Part shown: positions 1 through 10,040 of the stretch, one piece after another
Layout of the letters: each line of letters opens with the position of its first letter
Numbering within the stretch: position 1 is the stretch's first letter
DNA from: Coprinellus micaceus
Lineage: Eukaryota > Basidiomycota > Agaricomycetes > Agaricales > Psathyrellaceae
Assembly (NCBI GenBank): GCA_951394405.1
Contig: OX596338.1
Location: forward strand, 992,001 to 1,056,000
DNA length: 64,000 bases
Reading direction: 5' to 3'
The notes under the pieces: model-generated
What the model was told of the DNA's origin: nothing
Seen by the model: only the letters and a program-made list of their open reading frames with translations
The model's database searches: none
Translations under genes and position numbers: made by a program

Positions 1-1
1 C

Positions 2-1030
2 GGGAGAACACCACCTGCCAATCGCACGTGGAATTCGCTCCGGTCCCTCGGCCTCAGGTTCAACGGTGGGGGGCAATGGAACGACCCTCCGTTTGCCCAG
101 CTTCCCCATGCCGAGTCATTCCAGCTTTATCTACCTCCGATGGAAAATGCATTCTCTACCACGGGAAGCTGCGCGAGGACGAGGTTGAGTTTCCGGCCGG
201 AATTCCTCCAGAACCTCACCGACTTCCGGATCCACTTCGACTGGCCCCCCGACCCCATTGTCGCGATACTAGAGCGTTGCGTTAACCTTGAGAAACTGCA
301 CCTCGGCTTCGAAAGCATACCTCTACTCCCCTTCGAGGAATGGCCGGTGTTTCAATTCCCCAGACTAAAGATTCTACACTTCGAAGGTCTCACCTCCCTT
401 GGGCCACTCGACCTCATACGAGCTCCCGTCCTCCAAAACCTCCACCTCGACTTCCACATCAAAACCTACTACACTTCCGAGCAGCTATACCTCGACGATT
501 CGGAAATCAAGGAAATATGGAAGGCTTTTGTTCAACGACACGATGGCCTGACCTCCCTCTACATCCACGACGTCATATTCGATTCAGCTGCCTTCAGAGC
601 GATGTTTTCCCTCTCCAATCCCCTCCCTCACCTCGCGCACCTTACCCTCGACCGAGTTACATGGGACGGCAAGCGCACGAGGGTCCACCATTGGCATATC
701 CTCTTCTCAACCCGCGTGCTCCTCAGATACGTGCACATTTTCCCATGTCTGGAGAGCGTCAGTCTACTAAGATTCGACGGAGACTTCCTCGAACTGGATG
801 CGCTCCTCGAATTTGCAGAGGAGCAGGAGAGGGCGAGAACAGAAAAGGGTGGACAGCTCACGGGTCTTCGTGACGGCAGTCCTGGTAGTATCAGGGACTT
901 TAAGCTCACGTACCACGCAAAAGCTGGCTCTGATTCCATTGCCGTTGAGCACAGCCCTGAAATTCAGGCGAGGATAGATTCACTGAACCGCGGAGGGACA
1001 TCGGTCAGAGTTGGACCAAAGTACGAATAG
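2..1030 (+). CDS. F-box/LRR-type protein, C-terminal part (5' end outside window)
   Basis: The frame is open from base 2 to a TAG at 1028-1030, so the gene starts upstream of the window; the first internal ATG (140) is not a convincing start because family-like sequence precedes it. The roughly 340 visible residues carry irregular leucine-rich segments typical of the C-terminal half of agaric F-box proteins (for example FPRLKILHFEGLTSLGPLDL and LPHLAHLTLDRVTW), with a charged tail. No F-box is visible, as expected if it lies upstream. The assignment to the F-box family is inferred from style and from the many F-box genes in this window. The protein would be a substrate-recognition subunit of an SCF ligase; the substrate is unknown. 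Confidence 0.6.
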   Translation, partial: GRTPPANRTWNSLRSLGLRFNGGGQWNDPPFAQLPHAESFQLYLPPMENAFSTTGSCARTRLSFRPEFLQNLTDFRIHFDWPPDPIVAILERCVNLEKLHLGFESIPLLPFEEWPVFQFPRLKILHFEGLTSLGPLDLIRAPVLQNLHLDFHIKTYYTSEQLYLDDSEIKEIWKAFVQRHDGLTSLYIHDVIFDSAAFRAMFSLSNPLPHLAHLTLDRVTWDGKRTRVHHWHILFSTRVLLRYVHIFPCLESVSLLRFDGDFLELDALLEFAEEQERARTEKGGQLTGLRDGSPGSIRDFKLTYHAKAGSDSIAVEHSPEIQARIDSLNRGGTSVRVGPKYE

Positions 1031-1208
1031 CGCAAGCAACCTTTCAAACGGCCGCCGCGCTGCCCAGGCCAACTGTCATGACGCGCTGCAAAGCACACCA
1101 GACAGCGGGTGTAGAAGCAGTGGGTGTTCTTAGTCGTGTATATAAGCAATGGTATAAATTATTGATAAAGAGCACGTATAACGGACCACCCTATGCTAGA
1201 CCTGGCTT

Positions 1209-3345
1209 TTAAGCAAGCTCTAGATACCGTTCCACTGCACCGTAAATCATTAGCGCCACGATCGACAGGCCGCAGCGCCAAAGACCCGAATACAACTCAC
1301 CTTCCCAGTTCGTCACTGCTTCATTCCAGAGCCTGACTTCATGCTCTCTCGTCCCTCCAAAGTGTTCAACAAACGCATCACCCAACACCTCCCTGGCCAC
1401 ACTCCCCGGTGCCATCATCCGAATAGTAGCCGCCTCCAAGGACACCGGAAGCATCTTCACCTTCCCACTTTTGCGGTCCTCCAGCGAGAGGCTGCCAACT
1501 GGGGGCCCAGGGAGGCTTAACTTCTTCTCGATACCCCGGATTCCGAGGAGGATAATGGCACTTAGGGCGAAATAAGGATTCATATCTGCACCGGGTATCC
1601 GCACCTCGAAGCGTGTGGCGGAAGGCGGACAGGAAGGAGGGGAGATGATACGGATGGACGCGGCGCGTGAATCGTAGCCATAAGTAACGGCATTAGGCGC
1701 CCAGAAAGCTTCACCTCCAACGAGACGCTTGTAGCCGTTGATTGTAGGTACGAGCATTGGGACGACTGCACAAGGCGTCGTTTTGCGTAAGATCAGGTTG
1801 CACGAACGAAAGATCTGGGGAAAGATGCGTACCGTCGGCAATTCCATCGAGGATTCCGGCCAGGAACCATTCGGCTTCTTGGCTGATAAACTTCGTATCG
1901 TCATACGCTGCGCCTTTCCTTCCTCCATTTGCCACCTCCTCTTCTGACACTGCGAAGATGTTCTTCCCATCGTCATTTCTCAGCGAGATATGGCAATGAC
2001 TGTGGTTCCGCCCTAATGTCAGTTCTTAGTCTCCCTTAGACTTGCGCTAACCCTCACCCACTACACCCAGGAAGCTACGTCAAGTTCACGTCAGGCCGAC
2101 GCTCGGAGATGAGTAAAAGCAACTCACATTACCCCATGGCTTGGCCATAAAGCTAGGTATGACACCATGCTTCATGCCAACGCTCTTGGCCATATACTTG
2201 AACAAGATAGCGTTATCAGCCATCCTAAGAGCCGACGTATACGCTAGTGCCGTCTCGAGAACACCTGGGCCCGTTTCCGTGTCTGATTTCCTCGGTGAAC
2301 CAACTATCGGGGCTAAGCAGGGTGCAACGACGACTCACGGTGGCCTTCTATCGGCACTTGGAATTCGAGGGCCTTATCGAAGAGGTCGAGGAAGTAGTCA
2401 TTGTTCAGTTGGGTTCGCAGGAGAGAATACCCATGCACTGGAGGGTGAATCGCGGTTAGTGTGCATGTCGAGTGCTGGGAAGTGCTCACTTCCAGGGGTA
2501 AGGGGCTGTAGACTTTGGAAGTTCTTCTCCGAGACGGTTCCCGCAGTTTCTGTGAGGTCGATTAGTGGGTGAGATGGTTTGGCCTCTCGTGAGCAACGCA
2601 CCTTTGAAGTTAAAGTACTGTGAAGAAGCGTGAGCGTCCCGTTTAACAATATACACGACTGGGCAAGCACCTCATATTCGCACCCCGCATACGCCTCGTA
2701 CCCCAAGCTCTTCGCGCTATCGTTTGCATTCTTTAGCAGTCCTCGCGGGTCGACCGCCAACGGTTCCTTCGTATCAGGGTCAAAGAAAGAGACCAAGAAG
2801 AACGTACATTGTTCTCCCATGGTATCCTCCTGTAGGTCGAGAGGTCTATGGAAGCAATGATATCCCTATAACCATTGGCCTTGTTGGAGATCAAGAGTTC
2901 GCGCGAGTAGACCGTGTCGTGGATGTCCCAACCACTAGATCCACGATAAGCAAAGTTTGAGATGAGGTTTATCGCGGGCGATAACGCACAAGATAACGCT
3001 GCAGAAACCAAACCCGTCGGACGAGGCTGCGCTCAAGAACTTCTCCTTGGACTGTGAAAGTAGATCGACTTCAATGACCACCTCCTATGCAAGTCGGCGA
3101 GATGAGCACCATGAATTTGCCTCGGAGCACGCCGTCGACTGGTTCGGTCGTCAATGATCCTTGAGCCCAACGACTACTACACTCCAGACTTACCATCTAT
3201 TCCTGTAAATTCCCGCTTCGTGAGTACTCCATCGCGCGAGATATGGTGTCACCGAGCACGTACCCGCAACCTTGACCTTCACATCGTCTACCAGTAGATC
3301 CTTCAACTCTTGCACCGTATTGGGCGCTAGGGGTGTAGCGGTCAT
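1209..3345 (-). CDS. Glutamine-synthetase-fold protein (type I GS / gamma-glutamyl ligase family), with apparent frameshift
   Basis: ATP-dependent amide/gamma-glutamyl ligase fold. I place 11 exons: 3264-3345, 3194-3202 (9 nt), 3110-3138, 2990-3051, 2671-2934, 2602-2617, 2490-2549, 2339-2437, 2133-2282, 1833-2012, 1209-1765. GS landmarks appear in order: GIDVDGVLRGKF near residue 30, GWDIHD, STYRRIPW, DPDTKEPLAVDPRG, GCEYE (about 147), ETGPG (about 211), RNHSHCHISL (about 264), PTINGYKRL (about 325), DSRAASIRI and FEVRIPGADMNPY (about 370). These supply the metal-binding glutamates and the ATP/glutamate-binding arginines of the family. Length would be about 502 residues. Exon 2671-2934 changes frame inside, between IPWENN and FFLVSFFDP, as if one base were missing near 2800-2806. 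True glutamine synthetase is less likely than a FluG- or polyamine/amine-ligase-like enzyme. The gene diverges from the NACHT gene, 498 bp between starts. Confidence 0.85.
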
Positions 3346-3843
3346 GATAGCGAACGCGGAGGGGGGTAGATGCAGAGGGTAGAAAGATAAGGATACCTAT
3401 TAGTTCCGGGTTCACCTTGGGTTGTTTCCATCGCGGGCCCCCATCGTACCAGGTGGTACCTACGTCACCGTATTGATCGCGGTTGCCAACAGTCGCGGAG
3501 ATAGGGGCTAATCTGAAGGCTCGGCAAATCGTCACCCTTCAACCTTCTCTCCCATCGCCGACCGTTGCTCTAACTCGGGAGTTCGCAGAGGCTTCAACGT
3601 TCTTGGAAAATCACGACCACCTCCGCCCACAGACCACAGCTCGAAACTCGATGGGGCACATCATTTAAGTGTATAGCCAAGTCTAGGCCAGGAGGGAGCG
3701 GAGCTGTGGAAGGCTGTGGATTTGCATGATATCGTCGTCGGCGAAAGGGTGGGCTGCGGCCTCATATATCACAACCCATCTGTCAAGGAGGGCGAGACTT
3801 ATCGTCTGCCTCATCCTACCCTTCCCTACCTCCGACACCGTAC

Positions 3844-6842
3844 ATGGCTGACGAGCCTTCTCCTGCGTCCTCTCGAAAGCGTCGCCGCTCTCATCGCTTG
3901 TCAAACGAACCACAAGATTTATCTCCCTCACAAGCTGCCCCAAGCGCTGATGCCAAACCCAAGGTTTCACCTCCCAACTCTCCAGTGTCACTCCGTCCTT
4001 CGAAAAGGGCCAAGCAAAGTCAGGATGCCACTAGTAGGCTGGATGTAGAGATGGAAGCCCACAGCCCGCATACTAGTGAGTTACCTATTCTTCCTCATCA
4101 CTTGGTGTACAACGTTCGTTCTTCATGCAGGTTACACAATCAACAACATCCAGCATGTTGAAAATGGCAACTTCGGGGCAAACTATGGTGATTTTGTTAA
4201 TCCCTTCAGGGTTTGAGCGACTCGAAGCTGACTCGAAACCAGGGTATATGATAACAAGCCATCGTGGGACTTCGACAGACTCCCTTCGACTCCTGGACAC
4301 CCTCCCGAAGCATCCAGACATCAGCGGTCATCGAGACGAGTATCTCCCAGACAGTCGCACCCGCGATATGGAAACGATCCTGACGTGGATTGACAAACCT
4401 GCAGCAGAATTAGTTATGTGGATTCATGCGCCCGCAGGTCTGGGGAAAACCACACTCGCCCGCCACCTCAATGGTCAATTGCGTTCGAAAGGGCGACTGG
4501 GTGCGGCGATCTTCTTTAGTACTCTGGGAGACGGCGTAACTGGCGGGCCTGAATCTATCATCAAACTCATTGGTGCGGAACTCGGAAGGCTACACCACAA
4601 TGCGGTCGCAAGCGTTGCCCATGCAATTAGAGTCTGTCATTCCGCGCCCGTTCTGACCCAGTTAGAGACGTACATCCGCGACACCATCCAGAGCCTCCAA
4701 CCTACCCAACCCCTTGTCATCATCCTGGATGCTGTCGACGAATGGCCGTATCACGAAGCCTTCATCAAGGACCTAGCGTGTCTTAACAGCTCCTCTACTC
4801 TCGTCAGATTCGTCATTTTCAGTCGCTCTGACCCACGAATAACCGCCTTCCATGGAGTCTCGTTGCGACCGTACCAGCTGCCACCTGCCCCCGAGCAAGT
4901 GATGCAAAGCTACATCAACGAACGATTCAACAACATCTCCTGGGAATACGGACGGCGGCCAGCCCATAAAGACGTCGTCGAGCTGGCAAAGAAGGCTGAC
5001 GGGCTCTTTATTTGGGCTGCGATTGCTTGCTCGCTGCTTGCAGACAAGTTTAAGCCATCCAGCCCCCAAGAGCGCCTTACAGCCATCCTTTCCTCTCGCC
5101 AAGCCCTTGGAGAGGATGACGGACTGGCGAAGCTCTATCATCACGCTGTGACATCGATATTTCCTACCCCCGATTCTGTGGATGCGCTCAAAGTTTATTT
5201 GAGTGCAGTTACTGCCCTACAAGAACCCATCCCACTCGACGACTTCTCCTCACTGACCGGACTACGGCTGTCCGTCATCAAGAGCATTCAAGCCAACCTC
5301 AAGGCCCTTCAAGTCTACCAGCCCAATGACGCCGATTCTGTGGTTTATCCTGCGAGTAGCCTATTTCATCTGTCCTTCGTCGAGTACCTTCAAAGCCCCT
5401 CTCTGCCCCCACCGATTGCGTTCCCCATCCCACCTTTCTTTGCACACTCCAAGCTCGGCTTAGCCTGCCTGAAAGAGCTGCTTCGCGTCTTACCCGCATC
5501 TGATCTCAGCAACCTATACCTCTCGCCACGACTCAAATACGCAATCAAATATTGGCTTCTGCACGTAGCGAAAGGTACCCCAACTGTCGCACCAGGCATC
5601 GACTCCGCTTGGAAGCAAGGCCAACATCATTTACTCCTCCAACGAATCTCAATCACCGGTCTGAACCAATGGGCATGCCTTTTCCTCGCCATGACGGAGG
5701 GCAGTCTGGTTGACCAGCCCAGGACCTATGGCGACCATGAAGCTGGAGTTCTAATGAGGGATATCGCAAAATTTCTCGACCCTATGCTCCGAATATCGTG
5801 CTTGGAAGTAGCCGTTCGCCTGCAGCCAAACGATGCGGACAGCTGGGGCGCCCTGGGGCGGGCATGTTATGACTGGGCCCAGGAAACTATTATACCAGAA
5901 CCCGTCGACCAGGCAGTCACAGCTTTTCAACACGCTGTCGCGATTGGAAGTGGGGGCTTCAATCCCCGGGAAGGTCAAGGCGAGCCCCTTCGCATCCTAG
6001 GTACCTGCTTTGCCATTCGCTTCCAGCGGCGAGGTGACTTGGAAGATTTGGAAGCCTCTATAACCATACTCCGGCGGGCGCTTTCGTCTCTACCCTCAGA
6101 CCACCCACATTACCCATCGTCTCTCGATGCTCTCGCCAACTCCCTTCGCTCCCGCTTTAGGCACACCACGACTGTTGGCGACTTGGAAGACGGTATAACC
6201 AAGCACCGACAGGCGCTTGCGCTCTGTCCTTCCGGTCATCCCAAATACCCGGAGTTCCTCCAAAGCCTAGTATCCTCTCTCAGGACTCGCTTCGAGCACA
6301 CACGCTGTGTTGATGACCTAGAGGAGGCAGTATCACTGCAGCGAGAGGAATTGTCGTTCTATCCTGCAGATCACCCGACGCGCCCGGCGGCCCTATCACA
6401 CCTCGCCACGTGCCTCAAGCTTAAATTCGAGCACTTGGCTTCCGAGAAAAGCCTCCAAGAGGCGATTACCCTGCTTCGGAACGCACTCGCCCTTTTACAG
6501 GGACAATCGCGCCTTTATCTCAACGCACTGCATCGCCTAGGCCTCGCACTTCGGTTTTCCCCAGAGACTCAGGACGAGGCGCTCTCCCTGATCCAAGAAG
6601 CGGTGTCCTTCCTCATGCCTGGTTATCGGAACCGTTGGACGTTTTTGAGAGCTTTATCCATGGTGTTATTTGCTCGCTACCAACATTCCGGGGCGAAGGA
6701 TGAATTGGAAGAGGCTATCTGTGTGTGCAGGCAGGCGCTTGACTTGTGCCCGCCGCACTACTTCGAACGCCCGAAGTTGGTCCAATTAGAGGCGAGAATG
6801 GAAGAGTTCAAGCGTACTCTTTCCGTGGGTGATGCGCCGTAG
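3844..6842 (+). CDS. NACHT-type STAND NTPase with C-terminal TPR repeats (fungal NLR-like)
   Basis: Probable three-exon gene: 3844-4075, from 4131 to about 4187, then a long final exon that starts near 4243 or 4279 (the second acceptor is ambiguous) and runs to the stop at 6842. The N-terminus is Ser/Pro-rich and basic (RKRRRSHR, NLS-like). A P-loop APAGLGKTTLARH and a Walker B strand LVIILDAVDEW define a NACHT-type NTPase. After a linker of helices come at least five TPR-like units with the basidiomycete pattern GDLEDLE.SI..LRRAL..LPSDHP. This architecture matches fungal NOD-like receptors (STAND proteins) involved in non-self recognition or heterokaryon incompatibility. No recognised N-terminal effector domain is present. 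The role in self/non-self signalling is inferred from architecture only. Confidence 0.82.
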
Positions 6843-9800
6843 CACAATGATCCCTAAACATCTCTCGGTATAAACTGTGCCTCGGGTGTTGTCAAGGCTT
6901 CGGGGCGGTATGTGTATGGGCGGGTCTAAACTCCGGTTTGAGGGTATGTGCTTAGTACACAGCGTAGACGCTGTTTGGAGTACCTTACTTCCCTAGGAAT
7001 GCAACAACCGGGTAACGCGGAACCCATTCCGGGAAGGCGCAGACGAGCCTTGGGCGCCCATCACTGGGCGCTTAGATCACATGCTCGGGCTTTGGCATCA
7101 CTCACGTGCCGGTAAATTTGCTGGCGCACGGACCACTGCAAAATTCTATAAAGCTCGAGCGCCAGCCGTCCTGGTTTCTTTAGAACATACTCGAACAGGA
7201 TCTGTTTACAGAAACTGACCGAGTCTCGCATTTTTACAAATGCCACATTTTCAGATCCACTCGATGACTCTCGCGCCCGCTCGTTTGACTGAGAACATGG
7301 CTCCTCCCCGAGAGGAGTCTCGAGGACGTTTGGGAGGTGTCGACGGGTTGGCCGCAAGGCTCCCCGAGATGCTTCCTAGCGAGCTGGGCGTCTGTCTGAT
7401 GGATCTCTTCCTCCCCTTATTCTCTGTTGTGTTTTGTACAACGCATTTTGTAGTCGTTTTTGCAATATCCACTTTGTGTTCGAAAACTTCATCGCTCTGT
7501 TCTCACGACAGTACCGGGCGCCGCAGCTTTCTTCTCAACCACCACCATCTCATCGTCGAAGCCAAATTTCTCTCATCCCCCCTCAAGAATGAAGTTCGGA
7601 AGGTCCTGGCTACATCAGAACCAGCGTACGCCCATTCACAGCATTCATTTCGGTGACTATCGTCTGTAAATCCCCCACGATCCTCACACATTCCAATACT
7701 TTCCAGCGAAGCTCGGGGCGTTGTCAATCCACAAGGTTGCGTGGACTGTTGTCATTCCGCAGCCTTATGGCCGCATGCTGCGGGCAGGGTTGTCAATGTA
7801 GAGGACCATCGGGTGTGTCGTTGGCACAGCACGACGATCTGCATTTTGATGGTTTCCTTGCTATCCGACTCGATTGCAAAGAACCTTGTTCTTTTCTCTT
7901 TCTCCGTCCATGGAACTCCTTCGGATTCTGTGGCGCAGAACCAGCTGGACCTACTGCGATAGGGGGTGCAGAATGAGCGCGGTCACGGTGTCCAAAAGAT
8001 GTCCGTGGGGGTGGGTTGAAACATGTCGAATTTGGCGACGGGGACCTTGCTCGAACCTCAACCTGGAAGGTATGCTGATCGTCGTCGAACGAGGATCGGA
8101 GGCTACGTGGATCGTGGTGTAGGTGCGTACGTACGTCCGGGTGTCCCTTGTCTGACCCCTCGGTGCTGGAATCTAGTGTCAAGCATTTAGCAGATGCCGG
8201 TCTCTGAGCTTGCTCCGCGTACTTCAAACAACGTCGGCAGTGGGTCTCGTCAGAACGACTGCGTGCTAGACGCATCTATCTCACTCCCAAAGACGCTACT
8301 CCCAAACCGCACGGCGAGGAACTTCGGATTGGGCTTACTTCGGACCCCTTCTTGTTCTGAACCCACTCGGTCCAACTAGAAGCCAAGGGGGAATGGGCGC
8401 GAAGGCACCACCTCATTGCGCTGTCATAGACCTACATTAGCGCCGTCTACCAAAGCCGTAACTTCGTATCTCGTGTTCGCGCACGCGAGAACATTACGGC
8501 GTCCTCTCCGACCCCTCACACGCACTCAATATTTCTATCAAGACTCCAAAGCCCAGCGGCGAAACTCGATCGCCCTCGCCGCTGGTCCCTTGTCATGGAG
8601 GCTTTACCCCACCACCAGGCTTCACGACGAAACCAAGAAACAGTACGTTACGTGGATAGAGCTTTCCGTCATGCTCAATAGATATGGTTGATATATTAGA
8701 CACCTATCAGCTTCTCTTTCCCTCAGTGGGAAGGCGAAGCTGCGACTTGAAGGTTTGAGGATACCAAGAGAAGACTAGGAAGGATGGTCGGTGGGTATCG
8801 GTGTCGTTAGAGGGGATTTTGGGTGTCTGGACAGAAGGCGGGGCGGTGGGGAGGTAAGTATGGCCCAGGTGAAGCGGTTATGTCATTTCGGTGGCCAGTG
8901 CGAGGGTCGCAGTTCTCACCCATGGAAATTTCGATACCCCTGGCAGAGGGGGGACGCTTGGCATGGTGAGTCGGCGCGCTTCTCGCTTGATTGGGCGCTA
9001 AAATAATCCTTCCACCCAACTGAATGTAAATGAGAAGAAATATCGATTTCGACACTTTCCCTGCGACTAGGAGACAGCTTGATCGAAGCGATGGTCGTCC
9101 GCAGGGATTACAAGAACTGTCAAACGAGTCCCGAACCTGTCATCCCTCGGGGATTTTTTTACCGTGCCTGCGCTGCCCGGCGGAATCGACTCCTGTGGGG
9201 AATCTAGACGGCTGTTGGTGGAGTCTCCCCGTTGTGACCTCAGTTGGTCGTCCCTCGTAAGTCGGGGGCTCGGAAATGGGGTCCCCTGCGGTGAAGGGTT
9301 CCACTGCTTCGGATGGGTAACTTCGGACGGGTCCAGGTAGAGTCCCACCTACGATCGAGCCAAATTAAATGGCACAGCAGCCTCTGAACTGCATTGGAAC
9401 TGCAATTGCGCTTAATGGCGTAGGTGGAACGGATAACCGGGTCTCGCTTGGAGCTGACAGATGCCGGAACATGTATTTCTGCCCTTCACCCAAAGTCTCC
9501 CTACTTACCATTCACGCAGGCTACCGTACCGAACAACGCCCATAGCCACTTACCTCAATGAAGCTATTCTTGAATACATAAGGATCTTGTAACTTTACCT
9601 CTACCCCCGGTTTAGACTCAACGGCGTATCTATGATATCAGGCGTACAAGGTAGTCAGGCAGTTACTAGACTGCCTCATGCCCCTCTACTCAGCGCTCTA
9701 GACGGTAAAATGGTGTATACGGGGACATAGCTTGTAGACTGGGTAGACCGGCGACCATGGGCATCACCTCGATCATGCCTTCCATAATAGTGCGGCTTTG

Positions 9801-9880
9801 AGGCGGATGCTGGGTGCTTTTACTGGCTGTTCTTGAAGATAAGGTCAAATCACAGACCTCCCGAGCACCATCTGCGTCAC
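6843..9880. other. Gene-poor stretch, no supportable gene
   Basis: About 3 kb downstream of the NACHT gene. Open frames on both strands are short, lack family resemblance and do not join through convincing introns. An ATG-started frame at 7240-7656 has one hydrophobic run but nothing recognisable. GGGCGCTTA occurs at 7066-7074 beside the 10-bp palindrome TGGGCGCCCA (7051-7060). Confidence 0.5.
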
Positions 9881-10001
9881 CTACGCGTAATTTGGGCATT
9901 CAAAATCTCTTGTAATTAATGCTTGGGGTACCTGGCCTCGGGGGATAGCGAGGGACCGATGGTAGACGCGAGAATTTGCACTGCTAATGAGTGGAGACGC
10001 G

Positions 10002-10013
10002 TTAGGGTTAGGG
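10002..10013 (+). repeat. Two TTAGGG units (interstitial telomere-type repeat)
   Basis: TTAGGGTTAGGG followed by one extra G. TTAGGG is the usual telomere repeat of basidiomycetes. Only two units are present, so this may be chance or a relic. Confidence 0.5.
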
Positions 10014-10022
10014 GCTCATAAC

Positions 10023-10040
10023 ACGCGTCGCGCGACGCGT
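10023..10040. repeat. 18-bp perfect palindrome made of two ACGCGT sites
   Basis: ACGCGTCGCGCGACGCGT equals its own reverse complement. It contains two ACGCGT sites separated by CGCGCG, starts 9 bp after the TTAGGG repeat, and lies in the gene-poor region. Confidence 0.75.

Noticed and set aside
7240..7656. 138-codon ATG-started frame with a hydrophobic stretch
   Set aside because: No family resemblance, no convincing splice partners, and similar frames exist on the other strand.
7586..7670. MKFGRSW start reminiscent of SPX-domain proteins (MKFGK...)
   Set aside because: Only the first four residues match; no downstream exon continues an SPX domain.
7793..8275. 160-codon minus-strand frame
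   Set aside because: Arg/Ser/Pro-rich, no domain, opposite frames equally long; looks like chance.
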